Positions 24,718 through 35,290 of a DNA stretch of 64,000 nucleotides are shown here, piece after piece. The first letter of the stretch is position 1. Each line of letters starts with the position of its first letter. The stretch comes from Coriolopsis trogii. Lineage: Eukaryota > Basidiomycota > Agaricomycetes > Polyporales > Polyporaceae. The DNA lies in NCBI GenBank assembly GCA_020543525.1, contig JAHYIO010000001.1:2294001-2358000 (forward strand), given 5' to 3'. A model generated the notes under the pieces. The model made no database searches. It was not told the origin of the DNA and saw nothing but the letters and a program-made list of their open reading frames with translations. The translations under genes were made by a program, and so were the position numbers.

Positions 24718-27188
24718 ATGCTCGCGCGCGTCGTCAAGAATGTGCGCCCAACATCTTTCAAGCTCCCCTTCCGGCTTCGCGGATGCGTGCAGACGGAGCG
24801 GTACGCCAGGGTCCCGTCACGAGCAGCCACGACATCCGCCATTAAGCCGGCTTCGGTGGACGACACGAACCTCATAGCGTTCTTCGATCAGCCGTACGCC
24901 CCTCAGAAGCTCACGTCTCCGACGGGCCTCTTCGGGCATCAAGCCCTAACCACCCCTGCGTCTTTTATTGCCCTCGCCGACTCTACCCTTCGCCGCGCGG
25001 AGCTGCTTACGGAGCGGATACTCAGAGCGCGGGAGTCGCGGGAGGAGCTGTTCAAGGTCGTGAAGAATCTGGATAGGTTGAGCGACATGTTGTGCGGGGT
25101 TATAGATCTTGCTGAACTCCTGCGAAACGCTCATCCTGACCCTCTTTGGGTGCGGAGTGCGGAAGAGGTGTACGAGAAATTGTGCGAATTCATGAATGTT
25201 CTCAATACCAACGTCATATTGTACGAAGTATGCATACCTTGCACTAGTTACTCGCTCGAAGCTGAATGCGGGTTGTATGCAGGTTCTGCGGCATGTCCTC
25301 TCAGACACGGAGGTGGTGCAAACGCTCTCTCCAGAAGCGTATCAGACCGCGTTGATCTTCTGGCGCGACTTCGAGAGGTCAGGGATCAATCTACCACCTG
25401 CCCAACGAGACCGTTTCGTGTCGTTGTCCACCGAAATCTTGGTTCTTGGGCGGCAATTTCTCAACGAGACCGCAACCCCACGGCCACCAGCCCGAATACA
25501 ATGGTCGGAACTTCAGGACCTCAAAGATTTAGGCATGGGAGCCAGACTGCGTCTGCAAGCCCAAGTCACGAAGCGCGATCTACTCGTATATCCAGGCTCC
25601 CTCCAGGCTCAGATGATTATGCGTTCCGCACCCTTGGAGGAGCCTCGAAGAAAGGTGTACATGGCCGCAAACTCCAGCACACCTGAGCAAATTGAACTTC
25701 TCGAGCAGCTCTTGCGTACGCGAGGAGAACTGGCAAGGCTCGTCGGGAAGGAGAGCTTCGCACACATGACACTCGCAGATAAGATGGCAAAGAGCCCAGG
25801 TATGTTTTCTGCACTGGAGTGTTCATATAGTACTGACAGCGTTCTCAGAGAATGTTCAACACTTCCTGGACGCCCTGATGGATCATACGCGTCCGTACGC
25901 TCGGCGGGCTCTACGAACATTGAGCATGCGTAAACAGGCTCATCTACATACACCTCCTTTCCCTACCATCCAGGCTTGGGATCGCGACTACTACTGTCCA
26001 CCAGAACCCCCAGCACCTCTCGTCACACTCCCCCCTCTCACCCTCGGTACCGTCTTTATGGCTTTATCTCGGTTATTCCAGGCTCTCTACGGTATATCAT
26101 TACGAGTCAGTGAGGTCGCATCCGGCGAAGCATGGCATTCAGACGTGCGCAAGCTCGAAGTAGTCGACGAGAAGCTAGGTGTCCTCGGCTGGATCTACGC
26201 GGACGTATTTGCGAGGGGAGGGAAGCCAGGAGGCGCCGCCCACTACACCGTGCGCTGTTCGCGACGGACCGATGACGACGACGAGCTCGGAGACTTCAAC
26301 TACGGCGACGAGCACGACCACGCGTTGACTCGGTTGTCTCAGGAATTCGAGAGCAGCAAACGCTACCCAGTCGCCTCCGGTGCAACATTTCAGTTGCCTG
26401 TCGTGGTGCTCTTATGCGAGTTCACTCGACCCACGCTCGGTCGAGGACCAGCTGTGCTGGAATGGCACGAAGTCCTGACTCTATTCCACGAGATGGGTCA
26501 CGCTATGCACTGTGAGTGCCACAGCTCGCATATTCGCTCTAGCTGACACCCTGCGACAGCTATGATTGGTCGGACTGAATATCAAAACGTCTCTGGCACT
26601 CGATGCGCGACGGACTTCGTCGAGCTTCCCTCCATCCTCATGGAACATTTCCTCAACTCTCCTACTGTTCTTCAGCTCTTCGATCGCGATGGAACATTCC
26701 CGGTACGCGAAACTGGGGATTCGCATCACGACCCCTGTCGCGCGATCGACACCCACACACAGATCCTCCTTGCGATGCTCGACCAGGCATACCATTCACC
26801 GACAGTTTTAGCTGGCCAATTTGATTCAACAGCGACTCTTGCGAACCTGTACGATTCGCGAGGCCTCATTCCCTATGTTCCGGGAACTGCTTGGCAGACG
26901 CAGTTTGGACATCTGTTTGGCTATGGTGCGACTTACTACTCTTACCTATTTGATCGCGCTATCGCTTCACGCGTCTGGCGCAAACTTTTCTCCCGCAATC
27001 CTCTGGATCGTACGACAGGTGACCATTACAAGCGGGAGGTGCTGAAGTTCGGTGGGGCGAAGGATCCATGGGAGATGGTAGGATCGCTTCTAGATTCTGA
27101 TCGGCTCAGGGATGGAGATGCATTCGCCATGGCTGAGGTAGGAAGATGGAGGATCGAGGATGACATCTCTATACCAGATAGACATTGA
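24718..27188 (+). CDS. mip: Mitochondrial intermediate peptidase (M3 metallopeptidase, Oct1)
   Basis: Zinc metallopeptidase of the mitochondrial matrix that removes an octapeptide from imported precursors after the first processing cut. Four exons (24718-25227, 25283-25799, 25849-26511, 26560-27188) give 772 residues, the usual length. The basic leader [15 protein letters not shown] is a good presequence. The M3 catalytic motif FHEMGHAMH is present (HEMGH at 26487-26501); the exon break falls just after it. The later ligand region ([13 protein letters not shown]) and the conserved end [18 protein letters not shown] are intact. MIP is the classic neighbour of the Agaricomycete HD mating-type genes. 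Here about 16 kb separates it from HD2, and a second, broken copy of its 3' end lies next to HD2. Confidence 0.96.
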
Positions 27189-27744
27189 AAATACACGGTC
27201 ATGACGACGGGCATTCCCTGCAGCTACTTGTTTGACTTCTCAGACTCAATTCGAGGAACAATCTACCGACGTTGTTATTTGTGATAATCTCCATTTAGGC
27301 AGACGAGCTACGGACCAATTACACGGCCAAATGGCGATTTGGCAGAGTCTATCAGCCGAGGATTTCAAAATGATCTCAAAGGAATCTTAGAAGCATTTCT
27401 CTCAGGCGCCCCTATGCCATTTTCGGACACAAACAGCCGTTCGCAACCTCATGCCGTCCGGACAAATCGCCTCTGGCAACGGACAGGCATGATGCCATGT
27501 CCGGACTCTGGTGACGGACAAAATCTGCAGATGCCTCATCCTGTCGCGAACGTGGTGGCTCGCCGGGCTCGGAGCCGGAGGAGCGTCTAGTCCAGCGCTA
27601 CGACCGCTTTCTTATATCATGTAGCTTATATGATTACTAAGATTTGCTAGGGCATAACAAGTATAGTAGTATCAATCTCATGGATAAGCTGCAGGTTGTC
27701 AGTAGCCGGGTTGTATCCCCCAGGTTGGGTCAACTTGGAGGGGA
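27189..27744. other. Start of the repeat-rich insertion, no gene
   Basis: About 550 bp directly after MIP. It contains no convincing gene. A short stretch at 27420-27520 repeats GGACA/GTCCGG-like words. From here the base composition becomes more AT-rich and irregular than in the housekeeping flank. Confidence 0.45.
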
Positions 27745-28830
27745 TACAGTGACGGCCGTTATTGATGCAACTCCCCCTTTTCGGAAGGTCGTTCCCATCT
27801 GCCAGAATTGCCTCTATTCCAGCGCTATCCTGATGCTGCCCGTCTTGTTTTCAGCCCGCCTTTTGTCAAATGCCCTCAGAATTCCTAGCATGGACAATAC
27901 ATGACTTTACTATGACACAGTGATATTTTCCAGCTAATATTTGAGATGCTAGAATTAGAGTCCAGGATTACTTAATACAGCTTCAATTGATCTTGTTGAT
28001 GGGCCGATTTTGTTCGAGAAGTAATGCCTAGTGTATAGAGATTAGATTCTGCCGACAAATGCCAGGAAAATAGGCCTGTATGATGTGAACAAACAGAGCC
28101 TTGCCCAATTAACGTCGGGACGAAGCTGGAATTAGTGCATGGTGAATCTGCTCTCGGGCGCTACTTGACATGTAAATTACAAGTGGGTGTCGGGACCTCC
28201 GAGATTTACATGATAAATGACAGTAATTTATGTGGATGTAAATTACAGTAAATCCCCAGCAAATCTCTGACATTTACATGTAATTCACCTAATGAGTACT
28301 GAGTAGTAAGTACTCATATGCCTGTGCTCACTTGTCCAGGCAGTTTGGAACAGACCAATACTTAGCTATGCACAACATCAGGCAGTGTTGCCTCCCGTAA
28401 CGCCGGCCCTTATCTGTTGAAGTTTTACCCGCCATATGATATTGCTAGGCTGTGGAATTGAATTGTTGAGCAAGTCTTGTGAGAAGGCTGACTGCAGGTT
28501 GAAGGTGCTGCTGGTTGAGAAGCAGGTTCAGAACTCTCAAGGCCAGCAGAATCACATCGTTATGTTATGATGTCGCCGAGAGGACCTTTTGCAATCTAGA
28601 CCAGGCGCTATGCAGGGTGCTTGGTAGAGGGGCAAATTTACCAAGATTTACATACCTGAATCTGGCTTCTCTGATTTACATGACATTTACTGGTGAATTA
28701 CACATGTAAATTACCTAGTGCTGATCACTCGCAGAATCCCTGTGCCCTAGCTGGAATAGCGGTGGTTTTGGCGTATGGGAACGACCTCCCAAAAAGGCCG
28801 GGGGTTGCATCAATAACGGCCGTCACTATA
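27745..28830. mobile_element. Tc1/mariner-like non-autonomous TIR element
   Basis: The two ends are inverted repeats. The left end from 27747 reads CAGTGACGGCCGTTATTGAT; the reverse complement of the right end, from 28828, reads TAGTGACGGCCGTTATTGAT. Similarity continues through GGTCGTTCCCAT and, more loosely, to a shared CTATTCCAG, about 75-80 bp in all. Both ends are flanked by TA (27745-27746 and 28829-28830), the target duplication of the Tc1/mariner superfamily. The 1.08-kb interior has no transposase frame, so the element is non-autonomous. Inside are clusters of ATTTACATG and its complement CATGTAAAT, one at 28170-28290 and one at 28635-28720. Confidence 0.75.
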
Positions 28831-28905
28831 CATCCTGTGTGAAGTTGCCTAATTGAGTAATGGCAGACGCCAAAAGCCCCAATTCAGGCCTGTGTGGTGG
28901 TGCCA

Positions 28906-28925
28906 TTAGGGTTAGGTTAGGTTAG
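28906..28925 (+). repeat. Telomere-like TTAGG(G) tract
   Basis: Twenty bases made of one TTAGGG followed by TTAGG units. Basidiomycete telomeres are TTAGGG-type. This one is internal, short and imperfect. Confidence 0.6.
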
Positions 28926-28956
28926 ACACCCGAGGCCTTCCACTGCCAGCAGGGAT

Positions 28957-29080
28957 TAGGGTAGAGTCAGAAACTCGGATAAAGTGACTCATAGTTAATA
29001 ACAAGTGTTAATAACCGGTTAATAACTGTCAGTAAACAGGAGGCCAAAAAGGCCTGTCGTTAATTGTCATTAATGGCAGG
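28957..29080. repeat. GTTAATAAC-rich segment next to a TAGGGTAGAGTCA box
   Basis: TAGGGTAGAGTCA at about 28964-28977 is followed by three GTTAATAAC-type words within 40 bp. A related segment in inverted orientation lies at 39240-39403 (GACTCTACCCTAG preceded by several TTATTAAC-type words). Together they suggest ends of one repeat family. Element borders are not defined. Confidence 0.35.
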
Positions 29081-29255
29081 CACTTAGGGGAGGAACCGGC
29101 AATTGTGCCACCCTCGTTTGTGCACTCCACTATTGCGACCTGACCCAATCGCGATTTTGACTTTTCTTTGCTGCCATCAACATGCCTGAATCCTCTGTAC
29201 ATGACTGCCACCACTCGGAGCTCAGTCATCATACTCAGGCTTATACTATACTCTG

Positions 29256-29375
29256 CATCAGCATTCTGCATGGTGCTTCACAAGGTGCTTTCATTGTAAC
29301 ACTAGTGCTATCGCAGAAGCACCGGTGCTATCATGTAAACATCAGTGCTGGACCACTAGCATAGGTGCTCAGCGA
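29256..29375 (+). repeat. GGTGCT/AGCACC array, copy 1
   Basis: Begins with CATCAGCATTCTGCATGGTG, followed by many GGTGCT, AGTGCT and AGCACC words, including the palindrome-like AGCACCGGTGCT. Same orientation as copy 3, opposite to copies 2 and 4. Confidence 0.6.
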
Positions 29376-29820
29376 GAATCACTTGTCCTCTCCTGTACAG
29401 CACTAGCCATATCCATCGATGTTACAAATAGTGAGAACATAACCTATGATACAGAGGACTCTACGCGTGGCCGGCGCACTGGACAATGGCGATACTTGTC
29501 GTGCTTCGGCTTGAAGTTTGCACACTTACTCGTGGCCTATCGCGTGGAGCTTCCTGAGCCTGATTCGCGTGCATGATGGGTTGCAGGGAACTGCGGATAT
29601 CTGGTGAGGAGAACTGATCAACTTGCTCGTGATGACATTCTTGAGAATGCCGTGGTCAGCGCCGGTGTTGGTATCGGTGTGTGGCCAGTATGTCTTCTGC
29701 AGGACGAGTATGCCGTCGTAAGTCGTGCACTGTGGGCAATTGTAAGTACGCTGGGCTCAGGCTGAGTAGCAGAAATGAGGCCGTCCTTCGAATCTGCTAT
29801 GGTGCATCAGTGGCCAGACG
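29376..29820. other. Repeat-region spacer, no gene
   Basis: No recognisable gene or repeat structure between array copy 1 and the minisatellite. Confidence 0.4.
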
Positions 29821-30120
29821 TGCTCATCTGGAGAGACGGATGAAGGAGGAATCGTGCGCCTGAAGATGCTCATATGGAGAGACAAGTAGAGGAGAGGACA
29901 CACGCCTGGAGGTGCTCGTAGGGAGAAACAAGTGGAGGAGAGGACGTGCGCCTGAAGGTGCTCATAGGGAGAAACAAGTAGAGGAGAGGACACGCGCCCA
30001 AAGGTGCTCGTATGAAGAGACGAGTGGAGAGCAGAGAACGGCCACCCGAAGGTGCTCGTATGGACAGGAGAAGAGAGGAAGTGCATTTCAAACACTCATA
30101 TAGATAGAAGGAGGAGAGAC
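29821..30120 (+). repeat. Minisatellite of about 46 bp, 6-7 units
   Basis: Successive units begin with TGCTCRTA, continue GGGAGAAACAAGTGGAGGAG and end CGCCTGAAGG-like. Four central units (about 29868-30050) are close to each other; the outer units are more diverged or shortened. Units are directly adjacent, so this is a tandem repeat and not a CRISPR array. Confidence 0.75.
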
Positions 30121-30219
30121 GTAGTTGTCATAGACAGGATTATCAAAAGTGCCATAAGGAGGCTATGGCCTCGGAGGTTGTCAACCTTTGCCCTGTCTCA
30201 TGACTCAACGCAAACTCAC

Positions 30220-30769
30220 TCTATAGGCTAGGAGCAGGAGAGGGGTGATGTAGTAGACGCAGCTGGGCTGATAGAGAGCAGTGAACAGCGAGAGTGATGG
30301 AGAGGGCTCGGCGTGCGCCCATTGCCTCATCAGGAGGGAGGAACAAATGGCAAAGAGGGCCGCGGGAAGGATGATGGCCAACAGTGCAATGACCAGGATG
30401 ACAAAGAGCAGGATGGAGAGCCACGAGTCCTTGAGGGTCCACTGGTATAACGTGAAGATCAGAATAGGTGAAGCTGAGTTGAGGGCGATGAGGAGGCCCC
30501 AGGCATGGGCAAAGGAAGGGAAGCCTGAGCACATTTCCAGCACTTGAGGATGGCTTTTGTCAACTCAGACCGGGAAAGGAAGATCATTACCGCATAGACG
30601 AGGCCAGGGCGCCAAGGACGATCATGGTGAGTATGAGGGCGATGAGGAAGATGGTCATAAACACGTTCGCAGTGGCGATACCAATGGAGTTAGTGAAGAT
30701 GGGTATGCCAGCTTGTAAAACGTTGGAGGAATCGTCTGTGACAGTGGCAACATCTCTGCCGACGAGGAC
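30220..30769 (-). pseudogene. Two-exon fragment of a TRP-like (Flc/Pkd2-type) channel gene
   Basis: Two adjacent exons stay open and splice in phase: 30591-30769 and 30220-30553. The first encodes GIATANVFMTIFLIALIL and more hydrophobic sequence. The second encodes FPSFAHAWGLL, then LIFTLYQWTLKDSWLSILL and two further membrane segments, ending at a GTGAGT donor. This matches the transmembrane core of fungal TRP-like proteins (Flc/Pkd2 family), which are normally several times longer. No N-terminal ML-like domain and no remaining helices were found on either side. I read it as a captured or stranded gene piece inside the insertion, not a working gene. Confidence 0.6.
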
Positions 30770-31383
30770 CTGGAGAGTGAGAGTGGAAGATTAGTTGCCG
30801 AGCGGTAGGTCAGCGAGGTCGACTTTGGCGAGGGTTGGCAAGGAGGCGAGGAGGGACTGGTGGTGGACAGCAGGACAGTTGGAGGCAGCATGATCGGGAA
30901 TATCGCAGGGATGTCTTACTGGAAAGCGTTGGACTCGGGCAACGGACAACCATATATCACTCACGGTTGTGCTCATCTTCTCTGTCCTTCTATGGCAGAC
31001 TCCTGACGACGTCCTCTTGTGTGATGAGGCAGCCCGGCCAGCCCTCGGAGGGTTTGACTCTGGCTTTAGCCGTCCTGGCACTCGATGAACTCCTTCTCCA
31101 TGAGTTATTCATTTTTATCTTTAAGAGCTTGAGATGACAGCGAGTAGTGGGGAAGACAGCACGGAGTTGAGAGGTCAGAGATATCTCAAAAGATGGCAAT
31201 AGGGCTGCTTTCTATGTATCGAGTGTTCGTTTATCTTAGCGATTAAATGCTCAGATGGTGTTGAGGTCACAGCACATGGGCGCTAGTATCTAGTAGTAAT
31301 TTGCGACTCCGAGCTCAGGCTGAGGCCAGTCCATGCAGGTGAAACTATGATCCAAGATGGTAGAGTGTTACAGTACAAGTAAA
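30770..31383. other. Spacer between channel fragment and transposase
   Basis: About 600 bp with no assembled gene. Minus-strand pieces directly upstream of the channel fragment may be diverged remains of the same gene. Confidence 0.35.
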
Positions 31384-34300
31384 CTAAGACAGGAGTTCGT
31401 GCATGTGATGGTCTGCGTACTAGCTCACATAAAAAGCTTGGAATGCATCGAGAGAATCTGTATGCTTCAAATGCTTCGGTATAGGTGAGTTCCCTGGAAC
31501 CCCGATGAGATGAGCTGCTCGCAACATGCAATCCAGATGTATGACAGATACAACATGCCATCCGAACGTGTTGACCTGTGGCTCAACTATCCACATTCCT
31601 GTCTCCTTGCAAGGCATGTCACTGACGGGGACAAACCAGGACACAAGAGTGCAGGGAAACAACCCTCCATTGGCGTCCTTGAAAGAGAAGAAGAGCCGGA
31701 CGCAGACTACCGTGAGGCCGCAGAATCTGGAGAGTGCGTCATCGTGGACCACAAACGCGCAATCATAGCGGGGAGGACCTCCGCGCCAAGATCGTACTGC
31801 ACGAATGTGCTCCTTACGAGCATCTTTGGCGTTACAAGCATTGCTTGAAGCCTTGAAGACTGCAACTGCCGAAGGGAAGACAGATATGCATAGTGGCGGA
31901 GGGGGACAGAGAGAGAGGGCAACAGTCTCTCCAGGCTCTTCGGAGTCAGGGTGTTGTTGTACATAGAGGAAGCACCAGATAAGCTCGGGAAGATGAGGGA
32001 GTTGCAATGTCTGCGCAAGAGCCTCAAGTTCCCAAGGATAGCCCCATACTAGTACAAATAACCAAAGTCAGTCAGCTCAGCTCAAGGTTTCGAATTGAAC
32101 AATTGCGCATGCGGCGTACCTGCACGTTTGGCGAGTGTAACCTTACCCAGAGCATTATTGGCCACTGCCGGGCTGCTGTCCTTGTCCTCCTCGAGAGCAG
32201 CATGTCTCTCAGCATGTTCTGCGGAATCCTTGGCGACTTCTTTGATATCGAGCTCTCCCATAGGTCAGAAACGTCCTCCTCCTCTTGAATAGTAGGAAGA
32301 AGCGGGCCACTTAGCATACCATGTGCCATAAAGTCGACATGTGCAGCAGCGAGTTTATCAAGGCGCTGATTGGTGAGTAGCATCTGTCCCAACACCTCGT
32401 AACGGTTCGAGCGGTGGTAGGGTTCCTTGACAGCCTTGATGTGCTTTGACTCCGTAATGGAGGAGCACAGACCATTAGGAGCGCCAAATTGCTGGATGAG
32501 CTGGGGGTAATACTTGAGCAAGTGCTGTCACAGGAGGGAGAATCCATCGAGACGTACACCTGCATCCTCAAAGACTATGCGGTCTCGATGGAAACGTGCA
32601 AGAGCATCTTCAATATGGAGCAGTGTTTGAGTGGTGATGACGTCTCGGCGTACAAGATAGCAGAATTCCAAGAAGGCGCTCAAACACTATACTATCTGTG
32701 ACGGTACATAGCCGACGATGGCAGGAAGATAGACCTGAGTACAGCATGAGTACAGGCAGTGTCGGAATGTGATCCACCCCAGCTAACCTTCATAAGCGCC
32801 TTCGAATCGTCACTGGTCCACTGCTTGAAGCCTCGTCCCTCTGGAAAGCAACGGAGCCCTGGGAAATGCGGAACTGCGGCAATGCTTATCATGAAAGGCA
32901 AATGAGTATCATATACTAGTATGCAATCAAGAGATTGAAAGATCACGTACCGACGGTCGATATCAGCGAGGATTACTGCAGCTTCGGTCTTTCCATGTGT
33001 GATCTCTAGATACTCTTCGACCCACGAGACGAGATGATCTTTGAATGTACCTTTAATCACTTGATGCAGAAGGTTGGAAGACAACATCTTGTGAATATCG
33101 GCACGAGGAAATGCTATGGTAAAAGGCTATAAGGAATCAGTACCAGAAATGCGTGAGGGTTTTGAGTTGTGTGGTATAGTACTCAGACATACATTGAGAT
33201 CTCCGACAATTTCGTAGTCATCCCAGAGCAATTTCAGATCCATGAGATTCACTAGTTTGTCTGACAGAGCGTGAGAACAATGATCTGCATCGCCATCGAG
33301 GTTGTCGCGATAAGCATCACATCTGGAACACAATTTGAGAGGCAGAGTTAGTATCAGTGATAGGGCTGTTCAGAGAGAACCACTCACTTCGGGCACCAGC
33401 CCTGGACGATACATGAGAGCAGAACTTGCTCTGGGTAATCTGCTATATAGGAGCCAAGACCGTAGATTGTGCGCCGGTAGTGGCCGTCTGCAAACTTGAC
33501 AATCTCTGGTGTCTCCATCGCAGGATGTAGAGAGTTGAGTATGGTGGCGAGTGACGTATGGAAAAGTTCCCATTGGAACTTTTGGAAGGCCGGGTCGCTC
33601 GCAAACTCACGATCCGCTGGGGCAAAACATTCGACACAGGAATGCTACAAAGCAGGTAGAAGTGGAAACTCACTTTTGGGGATAGCCAGGAATGCAATTA
33701 GTGATACAGCATTGCGATGTGCTTGGCGTGCCGTATTGTGAACCAGTCCATTTGATAGGTACAAGGGATAGTATTCATTTTGTCTGGTAGCGACCAACAC
33801 AGTAGTCTTGTCGCTCCCAAGGACGACTGGACAAAAGGTGGCATTTTGGTTGCTATCATCTTGCCCTGGTAGGTGACAATGAAGCATTGCCATGCAATAT
33901 CCCCCAACGGAATCGCATCGATGGTCTCATATAGTTCTTTCTTGTCTGCAAATGGTGGTGTACCACTAAAAGCAGCCCAGAGCTGCATGAGTTCGTCAAT
34001 ATGACCTCCGGACATTTGAGCTTTGCGCTACAAGAAGTCAGATATATCAAAATGTGGCTGTGAGAGGAAGGGAGTGAAGTCGCTATGAGATTGGGGAGGT
34101 TCGGGTGGGGGAGATGCACTATTAGGGAGCAGCTGTCCGTGAATGTCACACGGACGTCCTAGTATGGGTCTTCAGAATTAGAAAGGCTGCATGAATCATA
34201 GATGACTCACCGGAGAGTACTGGGTGTTCTTGAACCTCCAGAGGAGCTGCCACCGCATTGGCATCATGCTCGAGGTCATCAGCCTCCTGGTGCACAGGAG

Positions 34301-34784
34301 AATCGGGGTCAGGGAGGTTGGGGAATCCAGGTGATGGTGCACGAAGGGCTGGTTCCTGCCCAGCTGGCAGCAACGAGCATTGAGACGAAGGACGAGGTTG
34401 ATGAAGTAGATGAATCGCGTTGATGTGTTGTGTACGGCCGCTTGATGTCTTGAATCGAGTGGTGCACCCCACCCAAGGACAGGGTAGGATGCATGGGACA
34501 AAATTGTGAGGGCCTGGCATCAAGCAAGCAGGAGGAGAGATGGTCGGTTGTACACTCAGTCGTGAATGAGACAGAGAGGGAGGAGCTGAGAACACAATAA
34601 CACTGGACGGGGACAAAGTGGCAAATGCGCAGCGAAGCGTACCTTCCTTGGCGCTGACCAGTGGCAAGAGGAGATCAGGTAGAGGTGGAGATTGCTCCTG
34701 ATGGCATATGGTTGATGTCAAGCGGGTCAGTGTATTTGTGTCCGACTCATTGCCTGCTACGATCCAATTCAACAGATACTCCAA
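31384..34784 (-). pseudogene. Decayed Plavaka-type DNA transposase
   Basis: Order on the minus strand: an N-terminal C2H2-like finger (ILPCPWVGCTTRF, then HINAIHLLH) near 34390-34500; QMSGGHIDELMQLWAAFSG near 34000; LGSDKTTVLVATRQNEYYPL near 33800; IKGTFKDHLVSWVEEYLE near 33000; FGAPNGLCSSITESKHIKAV near 32450; RGGPPRYDCAFVV near 31750; LDCMLRAAHLIGVPG near 31520. This is the long transposase of Plavaka elements, abundant in basidiomycetes. Signs of decay: an in-frame TAG at 31420-31422, after which the same frame continues YADHHMHELLS to a stop at 31384-31386, and a probable TAG at 34028-34030. Several introns seem likely, so not every break is a mutation. Element ends were not identified. 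Confidence 0.78.
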
Positions 34785-35290
34785 GTTATGGGAGGGTCCT
34801 CTTGTTGCGGCATTAGTATGTCACTAGTTGAAGGACCGCAGGGACAAGCAGTCCGATGTTGAAGTCCAAGGGCTCAAGCATTGCTCTTGAACGCATGTGG
34901 TGTATCAGCAGCCTGTGCCTCCGTATCACCCGTCACGTGATTTTTTGAAATTACTCACCAAGTTAGTTCTATCCAAGCCATTTTATCAGAAGTTCAGGTT
35001 GGAATGCAACGTTGGAGTAGCTGTAGAGATGGAACTCCATCGACAGTCTCATGTATTCAGATCATTTCATATGCATACAGAGCTAATGAGAGAGCTATAA
35101 AAATGATCATGAGCATGTGCAATGGATGTAGCGGCGACAACGGTCGAAGCGAAGAAGAACGCAATGAGATCCTGAGCCCTATATGTCGGGTGATGGCGGG
35201 CCCGGCCACCGATAGTGGCGCAATGCCAGGTGCTCATATATTGGGCTTGCCTCGCAACCCTCTTTCTTTTTGCCCCCCTTGTCTTCTCTC
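34785..35290. other. Spacer upstream of the unknown-family gene
   Basis: About 500 bp without a gene. It may include one end of the Plavaka element and the promoter remnant of the gene that starts at 35291. Confidence 0.35.

Noticed and set aside
29821..30120. CRISPR-like array
   Set aside because: Units are directly adjacent with no unique spacers, and the genome is fungal; it is a minisatellite.
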